Shown piece by piece: positions 28,265-38,121 of a DNA stretch of 64,000 nucleotides. Made by a program: the position numbers and the translations under genes. The stretch comes from Myxococcota bacterium (GTDB lineage: Bacteria > Myxococcota_A > UBA796 > JAFGLY01). The notes under the pieces are model-generated. The model saw only the letters and a list, made by a program, of their open reading frames with translations, was not told the origin of the DNA and made no database searches. How positions within the stretch are numbered: the first letter of the stretch is position 1; every line of letters starts with the position of its first letter. Location: the NCBI GenBank assembly GCA_024276675.1, contig JAJRWT010000027.1, positions 248,001 through 312,000 on the forward strand. The letters are read 5' to 3'.

Positions 28265-28825
28265 CTATACCTCCATGACATCTGCTTGCTTCTTTTCGCT
28301 CAGCTTGTCTACCCTGTTCACATAGTCGTTGGTGGTCTTCTGAACCTGATCCAGGGATCTGTGCATTTCGTCTTCTGATATTTCCTTTTCGGATTCGAGT
28401 TCCCGCAACAGCTCGTTGTAGTCACGCCGCACTCGACGCACCCGGACCTTGGCGTCCTCTGCCAGGCGTTTCACCTGCTTCACCATCTCGCGCCGACGTT
28501 CCACTGTCAGCGCAGGTATTGGTACGCGAATGACGGCCCCATCGGAAGAAGGGTTCAACCCCAGGCCAGCCGAAGAGATAGCCCGCTCGATATCGGGGAG
28601 AGTTGACTTGTCCCATGCATTCACCACCAGCAACCGTGCGTCAGGAGCGGTGATGGTTGCCAGTTGATTCAACGGCATGGTGGCCCCGTAGGCGGCCACC
28701 GCTACCTGCACGCCATCCAGTATCTGGGGGCTTGCCCGCCCCGTTCGCACGGTGTTCAGGTCTTTTTTGAATGCATCGATACAACTGTCCATGTCTTCAT
28801 CAAGGGTTTCCAGGTACTCCTGCAT
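28265..28825 (-). CDS. frr: Ribosome recycling factor
   Basis: 186 residues, the normal length. With EF-G it splits post-termination ribosomes. The domain I helices and the conserved LNTVRTGRASPQILDG and the PALTVERRREMVKQVKRLAEDAKVRVRRVRRD segment are present. The ATG at 28825 has AAGGAGGAGTC immediately upstream and lies inside the 3' end of pyrH; the two overlap by 26 bases. Confidence 0.97.
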   Translation of the reverse strand: MQEYLETLDEDMDSCIDAFKKDLNTVRTGRASPQILDGVQVAVAAYGATMPLNQLATITAPDARLLVVNAWDKSTLPDIERAISSAGLGLNPSSDGAVIRVPIPALTVERRREMVKQVKRLAEDAKVRVRRVRRDYNELLRELESEKEISEDEMHRSLDQVQKTTNDYVNRVDKLSEKKQADVMEV

Positions 28826-29603
28826 GACTCCTCCTTGATTGGTGGAACCTGTTGGCACCGCCGTTCAGGCTGACGTAGGTTCCAACATCTTGCCCGGTAA
28901 CAGCTTTCAGTAGGTTTCCGGACACCGTAAAATCGAACACGACCAAGGGTATCTCGTTTTCCATGCAAAGAGAAATGGCAGTCGTATCCATGACGGCCAG
29001 ACGCTTTCTGATGGCATCCATATAGCTCAAGCTGGGCAGGAAAACCGCGTCGGCGTCCTTCTCGGGATCACGGTCGAAAACACCTTCCACCTTGGTACCC
29101 TTGAAGATGGCGTCGGCTCCTGTCTCTGCTGCTCTCAAAGCTGCTGCCGTGTCTGTTGTGAAGTAGGGATTTCCTGTGCCGGCAGCAAAAAGTACAATTC
29201 GTCCCGCATCGAGGTACTCCACCGCCCTGCGCCGATGGAAACGGTCCACCACCTGGTCTATTGCCAGGGCGGACTGGATTCGTGTTTCAAGCCCCTGCCG
29301 CTCCAGTGCTCCCCTCAGGGCAAGAACATTGATCACGGTGGCCAGCATTCCCATGTGATCAGCGATACTCCGCTCCATACCCTGCGAGGCAGCGGCCAGA
29401 CCCCTGAAAATGTTGCCTCCACCAAGAACAATCCCCAACTCGACACCCAGATGTGCCACCTGGCTGATCTCCAGGGCAATCCGTTCCAGCACGGCGTTAT
29501 CGATCCCCGTGCCCTGGTCTCCGGCGAGCATCTCACCGGATACCTTCAAGAGCGCCCTTTTTATGGGTGTTTTGTTGCAGGACAGGTTCCTGTTCCGGGG
29601 CAA
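28800..29603 (-). CDS. pyrH: UMP kinase
   Basis: 267 residues, longer than the usual 235-245. It phosphorylates UMP with ATP. RALLKVSGEMLAG, VLGGGNIFRG, the DHMGMLATVINVLAL segment, GTGNPYFTTDTAAALRA and the DFTVSGNLLKAVTGQDVGTYV end are typical. The last 25 residues (after GTYVSLNG) run into the frr reading region in another frame and are not family-conserved. The start is TTG at 29603, with AAGGAGG and five bases spacing. Confidence 0.96.
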   Translation of the reverse strand: MPRNRNLSCNKTPIKRALLKVSGEMLAGDQGTGIDNAVLERIALEISQVAHLGVELGIVLGGGNIFRGLAAASQGMERSIADHMGMLATVINVLALRGALERQGLETRIQSALAIDQVVDRFHRRRAVEYLDAGRIVLFAAGTGNPYFTTDTAAALRAAETGADAIFKGTKVEGVFDRDPEKDADAVFLPSLSYMDAIRKRLAVMDTTAISLCMENEIPLVVFDFTVSGNLLKAVTGQDVGTYVSLNGGANRFHQSRRSHAGVPGNP

Positions 29604-29881
29604 TTCAGCCTCCTTGAGATTTCCATTGCGACTACTGCGACATGTCGGTGCAGAAGCACGGCCTGTTCAAGGTACTTGGAGTACCAGAGCAGACCTCAGG
29701 ATTCTTGCAAGATCCTGCCCGGTCGAAGATGCAGGAACAGGTGGAAGCGACGAACTTGGCACGGGTGGAATACCATCGTATCCGCCCGGTTCACACTACT
29801 GCATTCAAGAAACGAGAACAAGGGCTCCACCAGAAAAGCAGGTTTCCTGATGCTCATGAACCGAGACTATTATTCCGGTAG

Positions 29882-30532
29882 TTACTGTCTGGCTGTCTGT
29901 GCAGCCACCTCTGCGGCGAAATCGTCTTGTCGCTTTTCCAGACCTTCGCCCAGGACGAAGCAGGTGAAACGACGGATCTTGATGTTTTCGCCCATGGCTG
30001 CTATCGACTCTGCCAGCAGGTCCTTCACGGTTTTCTTGTCTTCTCGGAAATATGGCTGCTCCAGCAGGCAGACTTCCTGAAAGTACTTCTTCAGTCTTCC
30101 CTCGACTATTCTGTCGGCCACGGCTTCAGGCTTGCCTTCTTCCAGAACACGAGCACGCTGAACCGCCCTTTCCCTGTCAACTACGGAAGAAGGGAGATCA
30201 TCAACCGCAACATACTCCGGAGTGTGGGCCGCTATCTGCATGCCGATTTCCTTGACAAGCGCCTTGAACTGGTCGGTCCTGGCGACGAAATCGGTTTCGC
30301 AGTTCACTTCCACAAGCACGCCGATCTTGCCGCCCGCGTGGATATAGGATCCCACTACACCCTCGCTGGCGATACGCCCCGCCCTCTTGGCGGCTGCTGC
30401 CAGCCCCTTGGCACGGAGCCAATCAACCGCTTTGTCGAGGTTTTCATCGCATTCAGTCAAAGCCTTCTTGCAGTCCAGAATCCCGGCTCCGGTTCTGGCA
30501 CGTAGTTCCTTGATATCTTTTGCACTGGGCAT
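29882..30532 (-). CDS. tsf: Elongation factor Ts
   Basis: 216 residues, the short form lacking part of the E. coli-type C-terminal module. It regenerates EF-Tu-GTP. The N-terminal KELRARTGAGILDCKKALTE and the VEVNCETDFVAR (TDFV contacts EF-Tu) are conserved. The SD GGAG lies 10 bases before the ATG at 30532. It follows rpsB by 188 bases, as usual. The 278-base gap to pyrH holds nothing I can identify. Confidence 0.97.
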   Translation of the reverse strand: MPSAKDIKELRARTGAGILDCKKALTECDENLDKAVDWLRAKGLAAAAKRAGRIASEGVVGSYIHAGGKIGVLVEVNCETDFVARTDQFKALVKEIGMQIAAHTPEYVAVDDLPSSVVDRERAVQRARVLEEGKPEAVADRIVEGRLKKYFQEVCLLEQPYFREDKKTVKDLLAESIAAMGENIKIRRFTCFVLGEGLEKRQDDFAAEVAAQTARQ

Positions 30533-30720
30533 GGTTCTTTTACTCCTTCCTGGGGGTCATGCTGGGAAGCTGTTCACTCGCATACCCAGCCTACCGACCC
30601 GCCAATTAGCTGATGGCTGCCAGTCGCTGCACGGTGGCGGGCAGTCAGACATGTGCCCGCAGTCTTGAACGTTCATGTTGACCCGGCAGCAACCGATATC
30701 ATTGGTTCCCGGAGGTGGTG

Positions 30721-31509
30721 CTATTCCTGCACCGCTTCATCGGAAGGCTCGTTTTCGAAGTTGGTATCGCGACGAACCACCTCGATGTCGTCTTCCACAC
30801 TGGGAGCCACCACGGAAACATCCGTCTGGCTGACCTGCGCACCCTCCACACAAGCAGTGCTGATAGTGCTGGTAAACAGATAGATGGACTTGATGGCGTC
30901 GTCGTTCCCGGGAATGAGATAATCTATTCCATCGGGATCACAATTCGTGTCACAGACGGCGATCACGGGAATCCTCAACTTCAACGCTTCACGAACGGCT
31001 ATGACCTCGCGGCGGGGGTCCACCACGTACAGAGCCTTGGGCACACCCCGCATGGCCTTGATACCGCCAAGGGACCTGTTCATCTTGGCGATCTCGCGAT
31101 TGAGTTGGAGCGCATCCTTCTTGCTGAGCAACTCGAACTTTCCTTCGTCACGAGCCCGTTCGAGTTGGTTCAGCCTGTCGATGGAGCGACGAACAGTCTG
31201 AAAGTTGGTGAGTGTGCCACCAAGCCACCGATTGTTCACGTAGAACATGCCGGCACGGGTGGCTTCTTCCTTGATGATGTCCTGTGCAGCTTTCTTGGTA
31301 CCGACGAACAGAACCGTTTGGCCACGAGCCACCGTCGAAGTGACGAAACGAACGGCGTTCATCAGTCCATAGGCGGTTTTCTGCAGGTCGATGATATGGA
31401 TGCCATTCTTCTGGCCATAGACGTAGGGGCGCATCTTCGGGTTCCAGCGACGTGTCTGGTGCCCGAAATGTACACCCGCCTCAAGCAGATCTTGCAGGGA
31501 GACGGTCAT
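30721..31509 (-). CDS. rpsB: 30S ribosomal protein S2
   Basis: 262 residues. LLEAGVHFGHQTRRWNPKM, RGQTVLFVGTKKAAQDI, YVNNRWLGGTLTNFQTV and the DPRREVIAVREALKLRIPVI segment are typical. The C-terminus is acidic. The ATG at 31509 has GGAG seven bases upstream. It heads the rpsB-tsf-pyrH-frr-uppS-cdsA-rseP-tsaB run. Confidence 0.98.
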   Translation of the reverse strand: MTVSLQDLLEAGVHFGHQTRRWNPKMRPYVYGQKNGIHIIDLQKTAYGLMNAVRFVTSTVARGQTVLFVGTKKAAQDIIKEEATRAGMFYVNNRWLGGTLTNFQTVRRSIDRLNQLERARDEGKFELLSKKDALQLNREIAKMNRSLGGIKAMRGVPKALYVVDPRREVIAVREALKLRIPVIAVCDTNCDPDGIDYLIPGNDDAIKSIYLFTSTISTACVEGAQVSQTDVSVVAPSVEDDIEVVRRDTNFENEPSDEAVQE

Positions 31510-31712
31510 GATTGATCTCCGAGGCCATTCTGGCCCCCAGCGCTCGGATTGGAGCCTGGATTCAGGTTGAACCTCCGCCGTCGTGCTGGCCCAACCCCTT
31601 GGGGCACCTGGGGCCGACGATTGCCCGGCGTGTGGAATCCCGTGGACAATCCCACGAGTCTGCGGCGATTAGCACGGGGCCGGCGACTTGGCAACGGGAA
31701 ACGTGCAGCCGT

Positions 31713-31808
31713 CTCCCAGGAGCCATCGGGAAAGCCCGGGCCCGCTGCGGAGCGCCAGGGCCTGAGCCGGCTGTTTCCCGCAGACTCTTTCCCGACGGCT
31801 CCTGGGAG
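31713..31808. repeat. Dispersed palindromic repeat, complete copy R2
   Basis: A 22-base left arm (31713-31734, CTCCCAGGAGCC, one base, TCGGGAAAG) and right arm (31787-31808) pair at 21 of 22 positions around a 52-base loop. The loop ends with GAGCCGGCTGTTTCCCGCAG, seen in R1 and R3. Partial or rearranged copies occur at 2716, 44601, 49201 and 57325. It lies between rpsB and secA, and could act as a strong RNA hairpin on either strand. Confidence 0.8.
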
Positions 31809-31813
31809 CGATG

Positions 31814-34708
31814 CTATTCGGGAGGGTTGCGCGGAATCACCTGGCTCGAAAGCGACTCGCTCCCGCCGGGTCCGCCTTTTCCAGACGGAAAAGCGGTCTT
31901 GGTGTCAGCCCCTGAAGCCGCGCCGTAGCAGCACTTCTTGAACTTCCTGCCGGAGCCACAGGGACAAGGCTCGTTTCGGCGAGTACGATGCCTCTTTGCG
32001 TATTCCCTGGTTTCAGCGCCGGGAGAGGGACGCCTGGTGGCCATCGGTCCCACTGACGCTGATCCTCCTGGGGCTCCGAGCCTTCGAAGGGCATCAGCAG
32101 GTTGAACTGCAGGAGCATCCAGACCAGCGATTCCCGGTGAAGCGATCTGTCCAGGTGATGCCGTAGAAGCGGCCATGTTGGTACGCCCAGCAACCAGCCT
32201 GCGAGCGGTGGACTTGTCGGGGCTATCGGCTGCCTGTTGGATCTCGGGACTGAGCTGAACTCGTAGAAGCCTGTTCACCACGGCTTCATCACGCATAGCC
32301 GTCATCAACGTGAACATGTTGAAACCCTCTTTCTTGTACTCCAGGAGAGGGTTCCTCTGTCCATAGCCACGCAGCCCGATCCCATCTCGCAGACGGTCCA
32401 TTGCCAGAAGATGGTCCTTCCAGAGCTGATCCGCAAACTGCAGGATCAGCATACGTTCCACCTGCCGCATGGCCTCGGCGCCGAGTTCATTTTCCTTGGC
32501 CTCGTAGAGTTCCATGGCCTCGTCCAACATGCGTTGCCGGATCTCGGTTGCAGCATGATCACGAATGACGTCGTCTTCGTCTTCCCATTCGATGTCGAAG
32601 ATCCTCTTGAGACGGGCCTTCATTCCAGGGATGTCCCATTCTTCCGGGTGGATGCCATCCTGGGCACATTCGTCCATTATGTCGTCCACCAGGTTCTTGA
32701 TGGACTCGATCACCATGTCTCTCACGTTCTCACCCATGAGCGCCTTGCGCCTGAGGTCGTAGACCGCCTTGCGCTGCATGTTCATCACGTCGTCATATTC
32801 AAGGAGATTCTTGCGGATGTTGAAGTTGTGCCCCTCCACCTTTTTCTGGGCGTTTTCGATGGATTTGGTGATCCAGCGGTGCTCGATGACCTCGTCGTCT
32901 TCCATTCCCATACGTTCCATCCAACCGACGATCTTTTCACTGCCGAAGATCCTGAGAAGATCATCTTCCAGGGAGAGATAGAAGCGGCTGGAACCTGGAT
33001 CACCCTGCCGACCTGCACGGCCCCGAAGCTGGTTGTCTATTCGACGGGACTCGTGCCGCTCCGTGCCAATGATATGGAGCCCCCCGGCAGCGATGACCTC
33101 TTCCTTTTCTTTGCGGCACTGCTCCCTGAAACGCCCCAACACCTTCTGGTACTTTTCGGGGTCTATCTCCGGATCCACCTGATCCCGGGCCAGGCCCTCT
33201 GGGTCTCCTCCCAGCTTGATGTCCGTTCCTCGCCCGGCCATGTTGGTAGAAATGGTCAAGGCGCCCTTTCGACCTGCCTGGGTGATAATGAGGGCCTCGC
33301 GGGCGTGATTCTTTGCGTTCAAGACCTCGTGCTCGATGCCTCTTTTCTTGAGCAGTTGGTGAAGTATCTCGGATTTCTCGACGCTGACGGTACCCACCAG
33401 AACCGGTTGCCCCCTGGAGCGACAGTCCTGTATCTCTTCGATGACCTTCTGGAACTTCATCATCTGGGTCTTGTAGACGAGATCTTCGTGATCGATACGC
33501 CTGACCGGTTCGTTGGTGGGAATGACCACAACGTCCAGCTCGTAGATCTTGTCAAACTCGGTGGCCTCTGTTTCGGCCGTACCGGTCATTCCCGCCAGTT
33601 TGTCGTACATGCGGAAGAGGTTCTGGAATGTGATGGTCGCGTAGGTCTGGGATTCGGCTTCGATCTTCAGACGTTCCTTGGCCTCGACGGCCTGGTGAAG
33701 ACCATCTGACCAACGCCTGCCCTGCATGAGCCGACCCGTGTGTTCGTCCACAATCACCACCTTGTTGTCACGAACTACGTAGTCCCGGTCCCTCTTGAAG
33801 AGGGTGTGGGCCTTCAGGGCCTGGTCCACCTTGTGGAGTATTTCCATGTTGTGGGGGTCGTAGAGGTTGTCTATGCCCAGCTTGGCCTCAACCTTGTCCA
33901 CGCCTTCGTCTGTCAAAGAGACGGTACGGCTCTTTTCATCAACGATATAGTCGATTTCGTTCAGCAATAATGGGACCACTGAATCGATGACGTAGTAACG
34001 GTCCACCGGATCCCGCGTGGGGCCCGAGATGATCAGAGGTGTCCGTGCTTCGTCGATGAGGATGGAGTCCACTTCGTCGACGATTGCATAGTGGTGCCCG
34101 CGCTGGACGTAGTCCTCGATGCGGTATTTCATGTTGTCACGAAGATAGTCGAATCCAAACTCGTTGTTGGTTCCATAGGTGACATCCGCCGCGTATGCCC
34201 TGCGCTTGACTTGATCGTCCCTCTCGTTGGAGAGAATCTTCCCCACGGACATGCCGAGAAAGTTGTAGATCATGCCCATCCATTCGGCGTCACGGGAAGC
34301 CAGGTAATCGTTCACGGTTACAACGTGGACACCCTTGCCGGACAGGGCATTCAGATAGACGGGCATCGTGGCCACCAGGGTCTTGCCCTCACCGGTCTTC
34401 ATCTCGGCAATGCGGCCCTGGTGGAGTACGATGGCTCCCAGGACCTGAACATCGTAGTGCCTTTCTCCCAGCGTTCTGCGGCTCACTTCTCTTACGAGAG
34501 CGAATGCCTCGGGGAGGAGGTCGTCGAGTGGTTCTCCGTTTTCGATTCTCTGCTTGAACTCGGGAGTGAAGGCCTTGAGTTCAGCATCGGACAGGGGCTC
34601 GTAACGAGCTTCCAACTCGCCCACGCGCGTCACGAGCGGTCTCAGTTTCTTGGCTTCCCGCTCCACCCGGGTTCCGAATACTTTCTTGATGATATTGCCA
34701 ATGGACAT
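31814..34708 (-). CDS. secA: Preprotein translocase ATPase SecA
   Basis: 964 residues. It drives post-translational export through SecYEG. Visible are Walker [61 protein letters not shown] and the helical wing/scaffold. After a Pro/Ala-rich linker the SEC-C zinc motif [15 protein letters not shown] follows, where the protein should end. Here about 33 more residues follow (to NPPE); roughly the last 22 are coded by the C module of the dispersed repeat (31817-31882). The ATG at 34708 has GGAG five bases upstream; a GTG at 34714 is in frame. Confidence 0.98.
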   Translation of the reverse strand: MSIGNIIKKVFGTRVEREAKKLRPLVTRVGELEARYEPLSDAELKAFTPEFKQRIENGEPLDDLLPEAFALVREVSRRTLGERHYDVQVLGAIVLHQGRIAEMKTGEGKTLVATMPVYLNALSGKGVHVVTVNDYLASRDAEWMGMIYNFLGMSVGKILSNERDDQVKRRAYAADVTYGTNNEFGFDYLRDNMKYRIEDYVQRGHHYAIVDEVDSILIDEARTPLIISGPTRDPVDRYYVIDSVVPLLLNEIDYIVDEKSRTVSLTDEGVDKVEAKLGIDNLYDPHNMEILHKVDQALKAHTLFKRDRDYVVRDNKVVIVDEHTGRLMQGRRWSDGLHQAVEAKERLKIEAESQTYATITFQNLFRMYDKLAGMTGTAETEATEFDKIYELDVVVIPTNEPVRRIDHEDLVYKTQMMKFQKVIEEIQDCRSRGQPVLVGTVSVEKSEILHQLLKKRGIEHEVLNAKNHAREALIITQAGRKGALTISTNMAGRGTDIKLGGDPEGLARDQVDPEIDPEKYQKVLGRFREQCRKEKEEVIAAGGLHIIGTERHESRRIDNQLRGRAGRQGDPGSSRFYLSLEDDLLRIFGSEKIVGWMERMGMEDDEVIEHRWITKSIENAQKKVEGHNFNIRKNLLEYDDVMNMQRKAVYDLRRKALMGENVRDMVIESIKNLVDDIMDECAQDGIHPEEWDIPGMKARLKRIFDIEWEDEDDVIRDHAATEIRQRMLDEAMELYEAKENELGAEAMRQVERMLILQFADQLWKDHLLAMDRLRDGIGLRGYGQRNPLLEYKKEGFNMFTLMTAMRDEAVVNRLLRVQLSPEIQQAADSPDKSTARRLVAGRTNMAASTASPGQIASPGIAGLDAPAVQPADALRRLGAPGGSASVGPMATRRPSPGAETREYAKRHRTRRNEPCPCGSGRKFKKCCYGAASGADTKTAFPSGKGGPGGSESLSSQVIPRNPPE

Positions 34709-34879
34709 GTCCACTCCAGGTGGCGTTTGGTGCCGACTATCGCTTCTTTTGGTTCAGGAACCGTGTAGAACAAGGTCTGGGCTGGCCCCGTCATGTACCT
34801 GTGGCCAGCATCCCACCCGGAGCACTGGCCACGATCATGCCCAGATAACACGAACAACCCATAGAACGAAATCCTTCCC

Positions 34880-36880
34880 TCAATGAGTAGGGCATCCGTT
34901 TATGTCGCGCTCCCCTCGAGAGTTCCTGTCCTTGATCCATTCTGATGACTTTATCAGCGTCTCGTACTGCCGCGGCGGGTGTTTCTCCGTCCATGTCCGA
35001 AGAGCATCACGCCACGATTCCCCGTCGGACAGGCCACCGGGAATATCTTCCAGCGGGTCCAGCCACCAGGCCAGGAACGGTCCATAATCCACCGGCTCAC
35101 CAAGTATGCCGGCCAGGAACGACTTGTACCTTGCCTGCCGCGAACTCGACAATGTACCTCCCGGCTCTACGTCAAGAGCCACCACGGTCACGCCATCTCG
35201 CAGGAGCGAATCCACCAGCCCATTGGACAGGTCTCGGGGCCACGCACCCCTCTCGAAGCGTTCGAGCGCTTGAATGAAAGGCTGTTGGCTCTTCCACTTT
35301 TCCCATTCCCCAGGCAGTATTGCACCTGGAGGAAGAATCATGGGGTTTACCTGTGGCCTCAGGTGGTAACGACGGTGTAGTCCAGCAAGCGCTGCGTCCA
35401 GCCCCTGCCGTCTCAAGGGCAGTTCGAGAACAGCCCCATGGGTGGATCTCAACCGAGCCCAGGGCGCGAGTTGATGAAGATCCTGCCTGGCCAGGGGCAG
35501 GTTGCCTGAACCCACCCATGACTCCATGAATATCAGGGCCGCCATCATTCCCGGCCTGGGGCCACGAGCCGAGAGACCCACGAGACCAAGAACCACGAGA
35601 ACCCCCCAGCGTTCTGGCCAGAAAAGCCTGGCCAGCAAGGGATGCAGTGAGGCCACGTAATAGAAGGGCAGGTACACAGGGCTGCCGGACATGGACAACG
35701 GCTCTTCGCCCCATTTCAGCACGGGACCCAATACCATGACTGCCCCCGTGGCAACCATGAACCAGAAGCCGAATCGCTGCCATGCCGGCAGCTTCCTGGC
35801 TCCCAGCAGTGCCACCAGGATCAACACCAGTGAAAGCCTGTTGGACCTGTCGAGTGGACGGGACCGAAGGGGAAAGGCTGGGTCGCCCCCGTGTAGAGTC
35901 AGGAATCGCATGTTTTCCGGAAGGGTCTCCAGTTCTTCCAGACCCTGGTTGAGGCTTGGAGGAGTATCCATGTACACAACGGGGTTCCCGGACGACAACA
36001 GACCCGAGAGAGGGGGAAGCAGCAGGGCCATACACAACAGGCTCCCCAGTACGGAGCCAGTCCACCACTCCCTGGAAGGCAAACCCTTCTTCGCGATCCC
36101 GGAGACGAGAAGTCCAAGGGAACCAAAAGCCAGAAACAGCCCCATGTACCAATAGGTCAGGCAAGCCAACGAGAACCACAGGGCTGCCCGCAGGTGGGAC
36201 GAGGTGTTTCCACGCTCCAAGACATCCAGAAGCGCCACCAGGAACAACGGAGCGAAAGGCTGAAAGGCCTGTGCCGCATGCTGCATGTTGGCTTCACGGA
36301 GAATGGCCTCTGAACAGGCATATGCAACCCCAACGAGGAAGCCGGCCCCCTCCCTTCCCCCAATACGCCTGCCCAATCGGTGCCCTGCCCAACCGTTGGC
36401 TGCAAGTACCAGGAGCCACCACACGTTGTCGCACAAGGGGAAGGGCAGCGAGTCTACCAGCACCGAGGCTGAAAGGTGATCAACGAGATTCGGCGCCAGT
36501 TCCACGAGGTTGAATCCAATGGGAAAGAAGGCAGCCTGGGAGCTGAGGTCGCCCCACAGACCTTCCACCAACGAAAGGAAGTTCAACGGGAACAACAGTG
36601 GTACAGCGGACAGCGAACCAGCGAGCGATCCCCGAAGGTGGATGGTGTCCAGAGCGTCGATATTGGGATATCCCAGCATACTGTTCCGGATCTCGGGCAG
36701 CAGCGGCCAGGTCATGACCACCGCCAACACCAGGTAGAATCCAGGAACCAACAACCCGACCGGGAACATAGACGACAGGTTCTCGACGGTTCCTCGCCCC
36801 CGTTCGTTACTGGTACGAGACGGACCTGTGGATTCGGGGGCCGCACCTTCCCGCCCTACTGCGTTGCTCGTCGCTCGCAT
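34880..36880 (-). CDS. Polytopic membrane protein, possibly glycosyltransferase-like
   Basis: About 666 residues. The N-terminal two thirds hold roughly 10-12 hydrophobic segments; the C-terminal part (about 480-666) is soluble-looking, with Arg/Trp-rich stretches. The overall design (many membrane helices, then a periplasmic C-terminal domain; an acidic first loop NIDALDTIHLRG) resembles GT-C type glycosyltransferases, but no catalytic motif is certain. The start is taken at ATG 36880; the frame stays open to 37120 through repeat DNA, which is not a reliable start. It is divergent from the PP2C operon. Confidence 0.75.
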   Translation of the reverse strand: MRATSNAVGREGAAPESTGPSRTSNERGRGTVENLSSMFPVGLLVPGFYLVLAVVMTWPLLPEIRNSMLGYPNIDALDTIHLRGSLAGSLSAVPLLFPLNFLSLVEGLWGDLSSQAAFFPIGFNLVELAPNLVDHLSASVLVDSLPFPLCDNVWWLLVLAANGWAGHRLGRRIGGREGAGFLVGVAYACSEAILREANMQHAAQAFQPFAPLFLVALLDVLERGNTSSHLRAALWFSLACLTYWYMGLFLAFGSLGLLVSGIAKKGLPSREWWTGSVLGSLLCMALLLPPLSGLLSSGNPVVYMDTPPSLNQGLEELETLPENMRFLTLHGGDPAFPLRSRPLDRSNRLSLVLILVALLGARKLPAWQRFGFWFMVATGAVMVLGPVLKWGEEPLSMSGSPVYLPFYYVASLHPLLARLFWPERWGVLVVLGLVGLSARGPRPGMMAALIFMESWVGSGNLPLARQDLHQLAPWARLRSTHGAVLELPLRRQGLDAALAGLHRRYHLRPQVNPMILPPGAILPGEWEKWKSQQPFIQALERFERGAWPRDLSNGLVDSLLRDGVTVVALDVEPGGTLSSSRQARYKSFLAGILGEPVDYGPFLAWWLDPLEDIPGGLSDGESWRDALRTWTEKHPPRQYETLIKSSEWIKDRNSRGERDINGCPTH

Positions 36881-36970
36881 ATCCAGGATATACCTCGCTC
36901 CCCGCGGCTTGTCAGGCCGGTGCAGAAGAGCCGGCACTGCCCTGTGTCCGGATATCGGGCCCTTCGGGGG

Positions 36971-37020
36971 AGTGCGAGGGTTGCGCGGAAACACCTTGCA
37001 GAAAAGCGACCGGCTACCGT
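36971..37020 (+). repeat. Dispersed repeat, C module copy
   Basis: GAGGGTTGCGCGGAA, then ACACC and AAAGCGAC, matches 31823-31860 in the same orientation. It lies in the divergent region 36881-37365 between the membrane protein and the PP2C gene. No clear promoter for either was recognised in this 485-base stretch, although the genes must be transcribed from it. Confidence 0.6.
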
Positions 37021-37365
37021 TCCACCCACCATCTCCGGGCGGCAACCCGTTACACCCGTCCAACGACCTGGTGCCATGATGATCATCGCTGAATACCCGG
37101 CAGGTATGGGTCGGTACCAACGGTTATAGTGGTCCAGGTTTCTACTCGCCAGGCGGCAACAGCTTGCCACCAGGGTATCGTCGGCAACTGCCGCCAGGTC
37201 CACTCCACCGGACAGCAGCCTTGAGATACCCAGGAGCATTTTCGTCGCCACAGACATGCGACCAATAAAAAGTGTCCCTTCCGAGCATTGTTTCCAGAGC
37301 CGCAGATAGTACTCGCAGCCTCATGGACACATCTCTGCCCCCAAACCAGCCTCCCGGAGCCCTGC

Positions 37366-38121
37366 ATGCGAATCATCTCTTGCGGCATGACAGACGTAGG
37401 CATGAAACGCACCAACAACGAAGATGCCTACCTCATCAACGACGAGTTGAACCTGTTCATAGTCTGCGATGGCATGGGTGGTCACGTAGGTGGTGAGTTC
37501 GCCAGCAGCATCGGTGTGAACACTGTTGAAGAAGTCCTCTCCACCATCGACGCCGACCCCAGCGCGGACCTGCCTGACGACCCAGTGGAGGCCACTCGCG
37601 AAAAGCTCCGTTATGCAATTCGCCTGGCCGGAAAACGCATATACGAAAAGGCCCTTGCAGAACCAGAATACAAGGGAATGGGCACCACCGTGCTGGTATT
37701 GCTGTTGGAGGGGGGCAACAGTTATGTGGCTCACGTGGGTGATAGCCGTTCCTATTTGATCCGTGAGGATGTCATAGAACAGTTGACCGAGGACCACTCC
37801 CTGGTAAACGAAAAGATCCGTGCCGGCGAACTCACTCCGGAAGCCGCACGCCACCACAAGCTTCGCAATATCATCACGCGTTCACTGGGCTACCAGGAAG
37901 ACGTGGACATAGACACACAGGTTCGGGCCATTCGCCGCAACGACCAGTTTCTTCTCTGTTCCGATGGTCTCTCGAACCTGTTGGAAGCAAGCGAGATCGG
38001 TGAAGTGGTCAGATCCCTGTCCCCGCAGGCTGCAGCACGCCGTCTGATAGAAATGGCATGTGACCGAGGCGGAGACGACAACATTACTATAATAATAGTC
38101 AGAATCGAGGAGGTTTTTTGA
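37366..38121 (+). CDS. PP2C-type protein phosphatase
   Basis: 251 residues. It is a metal-dependent Ser/Thr phosphatase, and would oppose Hanks-type kinases. Motifs are VGMKRTNNEDAYL, DGMGGHVGGEFAS, GMGTTVLVLLL, VAHVGDSRSYL, LCSDGLSNLL and GGDDNITIIIV; all metal-binding Asp residues are in place. The ATG at 37366 has GGAG seven bases upstream. The stop overlaps the next gene's TTG (TTGA). The large kinase at 52621 is the only kinase in the window; whether it is a partner is unknown. Confidence 0.94.
   Translation: MRIISCGMTDVGMKRTNNEDAYLINDELNLFIVCDGMGGHVGGEFASSIGVNTVEEVLSTIDADPSADLPDDPVEATREKLRYAIRLAGKRIYEKALAEPEYKGMGTTVLVLLLEGGNSYVAHVGDSRSYLIREDVIEQLTEDHSLVNEKIRAGELTPEAARHHKLRNIITRSLGYQEDVDIDTQVRAIRRNDQFLLCSDGLSNLLEASEIGEVVRSLSPQAAARRLIEMACDRGGDDNITIIIVRIEEVF

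Noticed and set aside
36856..37257. 133-residue minus-strand frame upstream of the membrane protein
   Set aside because: No SD, and its second half runs through repeat DNA and the start of the real gene.
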